A stretch of 64,000 bases of DNA, from NCBI RefSeq assembly GCF_014205635.1, contig NZ_JACIIV010000006.1, positions 100,793 through 164,792 on the forward strand, read 5' to 3'. This document shows, piece after piece, positions 56,662 through 64,000 of this stretch (position 1 is its first letter; every line of letters begins with the position of its first letter). The notes beneath the pieces are model-generated. The model was not told where the DNA came from. It was given only the letters and a program-made list of their open reading frames with translations, and did not search any database. A program made the position numbers and the translations under genes. The stretch comes from Polymorphobacter multimanifer (GTDB lineage: Bacteria > Pseudomonadota > Alphaproteobacteria > Sphingomonadales > Sphingomonadaceae).

Positions 56662-59600
56662 TCAGCGCAGCTGGACGCGGACGCCGACGCGGAAGGCGCG
56701 CCCGAGCAGATCGGAATAGGTGCTGTTTGCCGCCAGCCCGGTCTCGGGGAGGAGCAGCGGCTCGCGATCGAACAGGTTGGTGATGTTGAGGAAGAGCTGG
56801 GCTTCGGTGCGGTTGACGGTGATCGTCTTGCTCAGGTTGAGATCGGCGTAAAACAGGCCCGACACCCGGTTGACATCATAGGTGAAGAAGTTGGGGTCGT
56901 TGGCGGGGCAGGCGGTCGAGCATTCGATACCGTTGGCAACATATTTGCCCGAACTTACCCCGCGGCCGACTGCGGTGATCGAGAAGCCGGGCGTATCGTA
57001 GCTGGCGCTGGCGCGGAACAGCCATGTCGGTGTGCTGCCCTGGCCACCGTTGACGCCGACCGAGTTGAGCACGACCGTACCGGGCACGCCGCTGTCGAAA
57101 AGGTTGTCGATGTAGCGGCTGGCAATTCCGCGCAGCGTGAAGCTGCCTTCGGCGGCGCCGAAGATCTGGTTGAGCGGAATGCGGTAGCTGCCGTCGATAT
57201 CGACCCCGCGCACCAGCTGGCTTGCGGCGTTGAAGGGCTGGCTGCGGATGAGCAGATAGGGCTGGCCGGGGGTGGAGCGGACCGCGTCGGTGGTGATCGC
57301 ATCGCAGAAGCCCTGCTGATTCTGCAGGAAGCAGAGGTCGGCGATCGTTTGTGCGCTGAAGGTGCTGATCGCCTGATCGAGCTCGATACGGAAATAATCG
57401 ACCGAAAGGTTGAAGCCGGGGAGGAAGCGCGGTGACAGCACCACGCCGGCGTTCCAGGAATTCGCCCGCTCGGGACGGAGGTTGGGATTGCCGGTGACGA
57501 AGCCCGAATAGGCATAGGTTGCCGGGCCATTGGCGCCATTGGCGGTGAAGATCGGGTTGCGGATCGAATCGCTGTTTGCCGAGCCGCCCTGGAAGAGATC
57601 GTTGAGGTTGGGGGCCCGAATATCGCGGGAGCGGGTGACGCGCAGGCGGATATCGTCGATCGGCTGCCAGGTGCCACCGACCTTCCACGTCGTTACATAG
57701 CCGGCGGTCGAATAGTCGGTGGCGCGCACCGCGCCATTGAATTCGAGCCCGAAGCCAAGCGGCACGACGGTTTCCAGATAGGCTTCCTTCACATTGTACC
57801 TGCCGTTGGTCGGCAGGAAGTTGCCGACCGACCAGACATTGGTCGTGCCCGGTCGGCCATTGGCGTCGATGGTGGCGATCGGCTGGAACTCCTGCGGCAC
57901 GAATCCGCGAATGCGCTCCTCGCGATATTCTGCACCCACGGCGATGCTCACATCCCCGGCCCAGGTGGCGAACGGCGTGAACGACAGGTTGGCGGCGGCA
58001 TTGTACTGCTCGACGACTTCATCGCGATACGGATCGCCGAGCACATAGCCGGCGACCGCCGGATTGACGACGCCGATGCCGAGCCGGTTGAGCGGCACGC
58101 AAGCCGGATCGTTGTTGGCCGGGTTGGGGTCCACATTGATCAGGCACTGGATCGACCCGGCCGCATAGCCGCCGGCGTTGCCCGCCGGCGCGAAGGCCGC
58201 GGCCGTGGCGTTGGCAATGCGCGGGTTGTTCATGATGTTGCGCAGCTGCTCGCGCAGGTCCGCCCGGCCGTATTGGCCATAGACGTTCCAGGCGGCGCGC
58301 TTGCCGAACAGCGTGAAATCGCCTTCGCCACCGATCGCATAGCGCTGCACCTCGCGCCGGTTGTCCGCCACGCGGGGCGGCAGGTCGACCGCGGTGGTGG
58401 CTACGGTGACGGTGGTGATGCCGGCGAGCTGTGCGGGGCCAAGCGTGTTGTAGAGAAAGGCGTTGCAGGTGAGCGGGGCAGCCGCCGCGGTGGCGGCGGT
58501 GCCGCAGCCGGTCGCGGTCAGGTTGATGCCGGTCGAAAGGTTGGGGCCGGCGTTGAAGAAGATCGACTGGCGGTTGTACGCGGCCTCGGCGAACAGCGTG
58601 ACGCCATCGGCGACATCATAGCTTAGCCGGCCGAACACGCCGTGGCGATCATCCTCGGGATCGAGCCCGATGCGCCGTCCGGAATCATTGACCTGCCAGT
58701 CCCCGCCCTGGGTGAGCGTGGGAGGGGCCGCCCCGGTCGGCGAGGGGAAGGTGAGCGAGCCATATTGATACTGGTTGATCGCCCCGCCATTGCCGAAATA
58801 GAGGCCGCGCAGCCGGTTGGCGACGCCGCCCGCCGAGCCGGTGACGAGCCCGCCCGGGGTGGAGTTGGCAGCACCCACCTGGCGGCGGATGAGGAAGCGC
58901 GGCGTGGTGCTCGACGTGGTCCATGCCGGGTCCTGGATGCGGACAAAGCCGGTGGCGTTCCAGTCCCGATCGATCGAGAAGATTCCGTCACGGTGCGCGA
59001 GCTCGGCGCTAACGAGAATATGGCCACGGCCGCCGGCAAAGGCCAGCCCGCCGGCCACGCCGAACGAGTAGTTGTAGCCATCGCCCTCGCCGGTGATGCC
59101 GTTGTCGGCGGTGAACTTGAGGCCTTCATAGCGCTTGTCGAGAACGAAGTTGACGACGCCGGCGACCGCGTCCGAGCCATAGGCCGATGATGCGCCGCCG
59201 GTGACGACCTCGACGCTCTTCACCAGCGACTGCGGGATGGTGTTGACGTCGACGAGCCCGGTGACGGTCGACCCGACCGAGCGGCGTCCATCGAGCAGCA
59301 CCAGCGTGCGCTCGGCGCCGAGGTTGCGCAGGTTGAGCGCGTTGATGCCGGCCTGCCCGCTCGAAAGGTTGAGGCGCGAGTTGGACGGGCGGGTCGATCC
59401 GGCAAGGGCCGGCAGCTGGTTGACGAAATCGGCGATGTTGTTGCTCGGTGAACTGTTCTGGATGTCTTCGAGGCTCAGCACGGTCAGGGGTGTCGGGGCC
59501 TGGAAGCCGTCGCGCACGATGCGCGTGCCGGTGACGATCAGCCCTTCCTCGCGCGCACTTGAGGTTTCGGCCGTTGTAGTCGGTGTCGTCTGGGCATGGG

Positions 59601-59694
59601 CGACGGCCGGCATGAGCAGCGCGACGGCGATGGCCGCCACGCTCGCCTGCCCGATGAAATTGTTACGCTGCGTCCTGATACCGGTGTCGTTCAT
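56662..59694 (-). CDS. TonB-dependent outer-membrane receptor (long, peptide-type)
   Basis: A 1010-residue receptor from ATG 59694. The signal ends near AVAHAQ (about residue 34), then a TonB-box-like EEGLIVTGTRIVRDG. The plug contains LRNLGAERTLVLLDGRRSVG and VEVVTGGASSAYGSDAVAGV. That plug type is common in receptors for peptides and large organic ligands in sphingomonads and xanthomonads. The barrel contains NITNLFDREP and ends in RVGVRVQLR, lacking the terminal Phe. It is upstream of the permease gene on the same strand, with 41 bases between, so they are likely one operon. Confidence 0.93.
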   Translation of the reverse strand: MNDTGIRTQRNNFIGQASVAAIAVALLMPAVAHAQTTPTTTAETSSAREEGLIVTGTRIVRDGFQAPTPLTVLSLEDIQNSSPSNNIADFVNQLPALAGSTRPSNSRLNLSSGQAGINALNLRNLGAERTLVLLDGRRSVGSTVTGLVDVNTIPQSLVKSVEVVTGGASSAYGSDAVAGVVNFVLDKRYEGLKFTADNGITGEGDGYNYSFGVAGGLAFAGGRGHILVSAELAHRDGIFSIDRDWNATGFVRIQDPAWTTSSTTPRFLIRRQVGAANSTPGGLVTGSAGGVANRLRGLYFGNGGAINQYQYGSLTFPSPTGAAPPTLTQGGDWQVNDSGRRIGLDPEDDRHGVFGRLSYDVADGVTLFAEAAYNRQSIFFNAGPNLSTGINLTATGCGTAATAAAAPLTCNAFLYNTLGPAQLAGITTVTVATTAVDLPPRVADNRREVQRYAIGGEGDFTLFGKRAAWNVYGQYGRADLREQLRNIMNNPRIANATAAAFAPAGNAGGYAAGSIQCLINVDPNPANNDPACVPLNRLGIGVVNPAVAGYVLGDPYRDEVVEQYNAAANLSFTPFATWAGDVSIAVGAEYREERIRGFVPQEFQPIATIDANGRPGTTNVWSVGNFLPTNGRYNVKEAYLETVVPLGFGLEFNGAVRATDYSTAGYVTTWKVGGTWQPIDDIRLRVTRSRDIRAPNLNDLFQGGSANSDSIRNPIFTANGANGPATYAYSGFVTGNPNLRPERANSWNAGVVLSPRFLPGFNLSVDYFRIELDQAISTFSAQTIADLCFLQNQQGFCDAITTDAVRSTPGQPYLLIRSQPFNAASQLVRGVDIDGSYRIPLNQIFGAAEGSFTLRGIASRYIDNLFDSGVPGTVVLNSVGVNGGQGSTPTWLFRASASYDTPGFSITAVGRGVSSGKYVANGIECSTACPANDPNFFTYDVNRVSGLFYADLNLSKTITVNRTEAQLFLNITNLFDREPLLLPETGLAANSTYSDLLGRAFRVGVRVQLR

Positions 59695-59939
59695 TTGGTC
59701 AAACCCCGTTCGCCCGCACCAGATCGCGGGCAGTTGTCGCAATGCCGATGCGCATCCCCGACCAATATGCTGCCGGGCGGCACGGCGACGCGTCAAGCGG
59801 CAAACCGCGGTCCGGTCGACTGGCCTCACGATTTCGATGCACAGCATCCCAACTGCAACACATTGGGCTGCAACGGGATTGCGCAGCCTCGGGCTGCCGC
59901 ATAGGTTCGCAGCGCAACCGGGCGGGCAGGGAGAATGGC

Positions 59940-62321
59940 ATGAAGCTCGACCGTCGTGCCTTTCTCGGCGGCACAGCTGCGCTGGCCACCACCGCCGCGG
60001 TGGGTTGCGCGCCGGCCGCCGGCTTCAAAGGGATACCGCCAGCGTCGGCAGGCTTTGCCGCTGGTCCGGTCGAGATCATCGACGACAGCGCCGGCATTCC
60101 GCACATCCGCGCCGCCAGCAAGGCGGATGCCTTTTATGGCCAGGGCTATGTCGTCGCCCGCGACCGGCTGTTTCAGCTCGATCTCGGCCATCGTCGCAAC
60201 ATGGGACGGCTGGCGGAGGCGTTCGGTCCAGCCTTCATGGTCCATGATCATGCCGAACGGCTGTTCCACTATCGCGGCGATCTCGACGCCGAGCTCGCGG
60301 CCCTCCCCGCCGAAGTGCTTGCCTGCGCGCGCGGCTATTGCGCCGGGATCAACGCGCGGCTCGATGAGGTGGCCGGCGATCCATCGCTGCTGCCGGCCGA
60401 ATATCGCATCCTCGGCAGCACCCCGCTGCGCTGGGATGTGCGCGACTTCGTGCTCGCGCGCGGTGCAAGCATCGGCAATGTCGATGACGAGATCCGCCGC
60501 GCCGGGCTTGCCGCCCTCGGCCGGCTCGATCTCGATGCGCTGGTCGCCCCGCTGCGCCCGGCGTGGACGCTGCGCGTGCCTGCGGGCCTCGATGTGGCAG
60601 CGATTTCCAGGGCGGATCTCGGCATTCTCGGCGAGGCTGCCGTGCCGCTGCCGTTCGGCACCACCCCGTCCCCGGTCCGTGATCCGGCGGCACCGCGCAG
60701 CGAGGCGGGGTCGAACGCCTGGACGATCGCACCGCAACGGTCCGCCACCGGCCGGCCGATCCTCGCCAATGATCCGCACCTCGGCATCGGGGGCGCCGCC
60801 CCGCGCCATGTCGCGCATCTCAGCGCCCCCGGCCTCGATGTCATCGGCGGCGGCGCGCCCGGGCTTCCAGGCATCATGCAGGGGCACACCGATCGCTTCG
60901 CCTTTGGCCGCACCAACTCGCACAACGACCAGACCGACTTGTTCATTCTGGCCCTCGATCCCGCCGATCCCGAGCGCTACCGCCACGCCGGTGGCTGGAA
61001 GCGCTTCGAGACGGTGGAGGAGCTGATCCCGGTCAAGGGCGATGCGCCCCGCCGCGTCGTCATCCGCTATTCGGTGCACGGGCCGGTGCTGCGCCATGAT
61101 CCCGCCGCCGGCCGCGCAACGGCGATGAGCAGCATCACCATGCTGCCCGGATGCATGGGCAGTTTCGCGATGATCGCGATCAATCTGGCGCACGACTGGG
61201 CGAGCCTGGCGCAAGCGTTCCGCTGGCATCCGTCGCCGACCAACTTCCATTATGCCGATACGGACGGCAACCATGGCTGGCAGGTGATCGGCATCGCGCC
61301 CTTGCGCAGCGGCGGCCATGATGGCCTGCTGCCGGCCCCCGGCGATGGCCGTTTCGATTGGCGCGGTCGGATCGATGCGCGCCAGCTGCCGCGGGCGCTC
61401 AACCCCGCCAAGGGGTGGTTTGCCTCGGCCAACCAGAACAATCTTCCCGACGATTATCCGATGCAGGCGCGGCCGCTCGCCTTCTCCTTCCGCGAACCGT
61501 ATCGCTATGAGTGCATCGCGTCGGTGCTCTCCGCCCAGCCGCGCCACAGCCTGGCGGACAGCGCGGCCTTGCAGCAGGATTTCGTGTCGACGCCGGCGCG
61601 CGAGCTCGTGGCACTGCTGCCGGCGACGCCGTCCGCCGCCGCAAAGCCGGCGGCCGTGCTGCTGCGGGGGTGGGACGGGGTCCTCGGCCCCGAGAGTGGC
61701 GCAGCCGCGCTGTTCCGCATCCTGTGGGCCGATCTCGGCAGGCGCGTCCTTGAAGCGGTTGTTCCCACCGAGGCGCGCGCGCTGGTGCCGAGCATCGCAG
61801 CGGGCGAGCTGATCCGGCTGCTCGGATCTCCCGATGCCCGCTTCGGCGCCGACCCGGCGGCGGTCCGTGACCGGCTGTTCGATGCGAGCCTTGCTGCCGC
61901 CTGGGACGAGGCTGTGAAACTGATGGGTGCGGACCCTGCCGCATGGCGCTGGGACACGCTTCACAAGGTGCGCATCAGCCATCCGCTGGCGCGGCTGCCC
62001 GAAATTGCCGCGGCATTCCCTGCAATAGAGGGCAGCGGCTCGGGCGGCGACAATTTCACCGTCAACGCGCGCTGGGTGCCGCGGCGCGGCTATGGCGTCT
62101 CGGGGGGTGCCAGCTATCTGCAAGTCATCGATGTCGGCAACTGGGACGCCAGCGTGTATCTCAACCTGCCGGGGCAATCGGCCGATCCGAAATCCCCGCA
62201 TCACGCCGACCATTATGCGCCGTGGATCTCGGGTGCCATGCAGCCGCTGCCGTTCAGCAAGCCCGCGGTCGATGCCGCCGCGCGGCGCAGGACAGTGCTG
62301 GTGCCGAAGGTGCCGGCATGA
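59940..62321 (+). CDS. Penicillin acylase-family (Ntn) amidase
   Basis: A 793-residue precursor from ATG 59940 behind GCAGGGAGA. The leader DRRAFLGGTAALATTAAVGC is twin-Arg-like with a lipobox-style Cys. An alpha-chain region (to about residue 257) is followed by the self-cleavage point before Ser258 in AGSNAWTIAP, the N-terminal nucleophile of the beta chain. ANDPHLGIG and QGHTDRFAFGRTNSHNDQTD match the family. Members remove acyl groups from penicillins, acyl-homoserine lactones or acyl-peptides. The substrate here is unknown. It is coupled to the D-aminoacylase gene by an ATGA overlap. Confidence 0.92.
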   Translation: MKLDRRAFLGGTAALATTAAVGCAPAAGFKGIPPASAGFAAGPVEIIDDSAGIPHIRAASKADAFYGQGYVVARDRLFQLDLGHRRNMGRLAEAFGPAFMVHDHAERLFHYRGDLDAELAALPAEVLACARGYCAGINARLDEVAGDPSLLPAEYRILGSTPLRWDVRDFVLARGASIGNVDDEIRRAGLAALGRLDLDALVAPLRPAWTLRVPAGLDVAAISRADLGILGEAAVPLPFGTTPSPVRDPAAPRSEAGSNAWTIAPQRSATGRPILANDPHLGIGGAAPRHVAHLSAPGLDVIGGGAPGLPGIMQGHTDRFAFGRTNSHNDQTDLFILALDPADPERYRHAGGWKRFETVEELIPVKGDAPRRVVIRYSVHGPVLRHDPAAGRATAMSSITMLPGCMGSFAMIAINLAHDWASLAQAFRWHPSPTNFHYADTDGNHGWQVIGIAPLRSGGHDGLLPAPGDGRFDWRGRIDARQLPRALNPAKGWFASANQNNLPDDYPMQARPLAFSFREPYRYECIASVLSAQPRHSLADSAALQQDFVSTPARELVALLPATPSAAAKPAAVLLRGWDGVLGPESGAAALFRILWADLGRRVLEAVVPTEARALVPSIAAGELIRLLGSPDARFGADPAAVRDRLFDASLAAAWDEAVKLMGADPAAWRWDTLHKVRISHPLARLPEIAAAFPAIEGSGSGGDNFTVNARWVPRRGYGVSGGASYLQVIDVGNWDASVYLNLPGQSADPKSPHHADHYAPWISGAMQPLPFSKPAVDAAARRRTVLVPKVPA

Positions 62322-63958
62322 TTGCCCGGTTGCTCGGGGTGGCACTGCTGGTGTCGGCGCAGCCTGCCGCTGCGACCGATGTCGTCATTCGTGGCGGCAC
62401 GCTCTACACCGGCGGCACCGAGGCGCCGGTGACGGGCGATGTCGAGATCAGCGGGGACCGGATCAGTTATGTCGGGCCGTCGCGCGGCACCCGCGCCAAA
62501 CGGATCATCGATGCGCGCGGCAGGATCGTGGCACCAGGCTTCATCGATCCGCACACGCATCCCGACACCTATATCCGCAGCAAGGATGCCGCCGCCCGCA
62601 CCAACCTGCCCTGGCTGGCGCAGGGGGTGTCGACGATCATCACCGGCGGCGACGGCTATGGCACGCCCGATGTCGCGGCCGATTCAGCGCTGCTGCAGGC
62701 CGGCGGGGTGGGCACCAATTTCGCCCCGCTCATCGGCTTCGGCGCGGTGCGGGCGCGCGTGCTCGGGCAGGATGACCGGCCGCCGACGCCGGCCGAGCTT
62801 GCCGCCGAAAAGGCGCTCGTCGCCAAGGCGATGTGCGAAGGTGCGCTGGGGCTTTCCACCGGGCTTTTCTACGCCCCGCAGAGCTTCGCCCGCACCGATG
62901 AGGTGATCGCCGTTGCCGCCGAGGCCGGCCGCCGGGGCGGGCTCTATGACACCCACCAGCGCGACGAATCGAGCTACACCATCGGCCTGCTCGCCTCGAC
63001 CCGCGAGGCCATCGCCATCGGCCGTGCGGCCAGGATGCCGGTGCATCTCTCGCATCTCAAGGCGCTTGGCGTCGATGTGCATGGCCAGGCGCCGCAGCTG
63101 ATCGCCGAGATCGCCGCGGCGCGCCGCGAGGGGATCGACGTCACTGCCGACCAATATCCATGGAACGCCTCGGGATCGAGCCTCGATGCGTCGCTGCTGC
63201 CGCGCTGGGCGGTCGATGGCGGTTACCAGGCTCTGCTCGGCCGGCTGGACGACCCCGCGACCCTCAACCGCATCAAGGCCGAGATGGCCGAGAATTTGCG
63301 CAGGCGGGGTGGCGCCGCCAGCCTGCTCCTCACCAGCGCCGGCCAGCTGTGGACGGGCAGGACGCTCGCCGACATGGCGCTGCGCTGGAACACCGGCGCC
63401 GTCGATGCAGCGCTGCGGATCATCCGCACCCCGGATGCGGACGGGCGCGGCCCGCGCGCCACCGGCGTCGCGTCGTTCAACATGGCCGACCGGGATATCG
63501 ACCTGATCATGCGCCAGCCCTGGGTCGTCACCGGCTCGGACGGGTCGGACGGTCACCCCCGACAGTTTGCGACGTTTCCGCGCCTTTATGCCGAATATGT
63601 GCGCAAGCGCCGGGTGATCGACCTGGCCACGATGATCCGCCGCTCGACGGGTGCGGTGGCGGACATTTATCGCATCGCGCAGCGCGGCTATCTGCGCCCG
63701 GGTTTCTTCGCCGATGTCGTCGTCTTCGATCCGGCGCGCTATGCGCCGGTGGCCGATTATGTGAACCCGCGCCGGCCCGCGGTCGGCGTCGACGCGCTGT
63801 TCGTCAACGGCGTGCTGGCACTGGCCGGCGGCAAGGCGACCGGCGCACTGCCGGGCCGTGCGCTGCTCCGACCGACTCCGGCGGAATGCCCCCCCCCGAT
63901 TGATATGGCGACTGTATTGGCGGTCAAGCTGGTTTTTGCCATCGGGTGCTGGATTTGA
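62318..63958 (+). CDS. N-acyl-D-amino-acid deacylase (amidohydrolase) with an altered C-terminus
   Basis: A 546-residue protein from ATG 62318 with a signal peptide ending near AAAT (about residue 20). The opening strand VVIRGGTLYTGG, metal ligands His79/His81 in APGFIDPHTHPD, GALGLSTGLFYAP, a HLSHLKALG metal His block, and GSDGSDGHPR with the Asp are typical of D-aminoacylases. The end is odd: after RPTPAECPPP comes a C9 tract (63889-63897). The tail IDMATVLAVKLVFAIGCWI is read from what looks like the end of an insertion element. The native C-terminus is probably lost or replaced. Confidence 0.87.
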   Translation: MIARLLGVALLVSAQPAAATDVVIRGGTLYTGGTEAPVTGDVEISGDRISYVGPSRGTRAKRIIDARGRIVAPGFIDPHTHPDTYIRSKDAAARTNLPWLAQGVSTIITGGDGYGTPDVAADSALLQAGGVGTNFAPLIGFGAVRARVLGQDDRPPTPAELAAEKALVAKAMCEGALGLSTGLFYAPQSFARTDEVIAVAAEAGRRGGLYDTHQRDESSYTIGLLASTREAIAIGRAARMPVHLSHLKALGVDVHGQAPQLIAEIAAARREGIDVTADQYPWNASGSSLDASLLPRWAVDGGYQALLGRLDDPATLNRIKAEMAENLRRRGGAASLLLTSAGQLWTGRTLADMALRWNTGAVDAALRIIRTPDADGRGPRATGVASFNMADRDIDLIMRQPWVVTGSDGSDGHPRQFATFPRLYAEYVRKRRVIDLATMIRRSTGAVADIYRIAQRGYLRPGFFADVVVFDPARYAPVADYVNPRRPAVGVDALFVNGVLALAGGKATGALPGRALLRPTPAECPPPIDMATVLAVKLVFAIGCWI

Positions 63959-64000
63959 GGATGGCGTTGGCGGCGACGACGAGTTTGCGGGCGACCGCGA
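63924..64000 (-). mobile_element. Partial 3' end of an IS110-type transposase
   Basis: The minus strand from the window edge reads AVARKLVVAANAILKSS then TRWQKPA and stop at 63924. This is the typical C-terminal helix of IS110/IS116-family transposases (ARKLLVxANAML). The rest lies outside the window. The stop is inside the reading frame of the D-aminoacylase gene on the other strand. Confidence 0.5.

Noticed and set aside
59826..62345. An 839-codon minus-strand open frame over the penicillin acylase gene
   Set aside because: Antisense shadow; Arg/His-rich translation without any domain.

Overview
The window looks like chromosome of a high-GC alphaproteobacterium, most likely a member of the Sphingomonadales. 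The reasons are three TonB-dependent receptors with N-terminal plugs and C-terminal aromatic or basic ends, three proteins with a PEP-CTERM sorting tail (two of them PEPxxWA), a very proline/alanine/glycine-rich proteome, and gene neighbourhoods such as xseB-ispA. No rRNA, tRNA, CRISPR array or phage module was seen. The genus cannot be fixed from the sequence alone.

Layout. 0-3.5 kb: a polysaccharide O-acylation module (MBOAT acyltransferase, SGNH-like protein, sialate-esterase-like protein), closed by a long inverted repeat. 3.6-14 kb: AMP nucleosidase, isobutyryl-CoA-type acyl-CoA dehydrogenase, a PEP-CTERM protein, DUF423, RidA, a TonB receptor, GNAT, and a translationally coupled tdk / glutathione peroxidase / omega-aminotransferase run. 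14-20.3 kb: a secreted beta-helix protein, then a type I secretion-like operon whose ABC subunit has lost all recognisable ATPase motifs (ABC, HlyD adaptor, TolC-like channel, lipoprotein esterase). 20.3-32 kb: housekeeping genes (xseB, ispA, coaD, cyclophilin, YqiJ/flotillin pair, BLUF photoreceptor, queA, acyltransferase, dicarboxylate symporter, mgtE, DUF1489, YciI). 32-41 kb: second TonB receptor, an NDUFS6-type zinc-finger gene, a second beta-helix protein (with a PEP-CTERM tail), tldD and a compact operon ending in a patatin. 40.8-47.5 kb: a candidate structured small RNA with a strong terminator, a 1.58-kilo-residue autotransporter with nine near-identical 86/87-residue repeats, and another PEP-CTERM protein. 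47.6-64 kb: a LytTR two-component pair, two serine hydrolases, an outer-membrane phospholipase A, an S41 peptidase, an AmpG-like permease, the third TonB receptor, a penicillin-acylase-family amidase and an N-acyl-D-amino-acid deacylase. The window ends in what looks like the 3' end of an IS110-type transposase.

How the parts fit. The last 10 kb reads as an uptake-and-hydrolysis locus for acylated, probably D-amino-acid-containing or beta-lactam-like amides: outer-membrane receptor, inner-membrane permease, Ntn amidase, D-aminoacylase and a penicillin-binding-fold hydrolase. The substrate is inference. The least familiar system is the type I secretion-like operon with a pseudo-ATPase. Minisatellites recur: three unrelated genes each carry exactly four 15-bp units, and the autotransporter carries nine 258/261-bp units.
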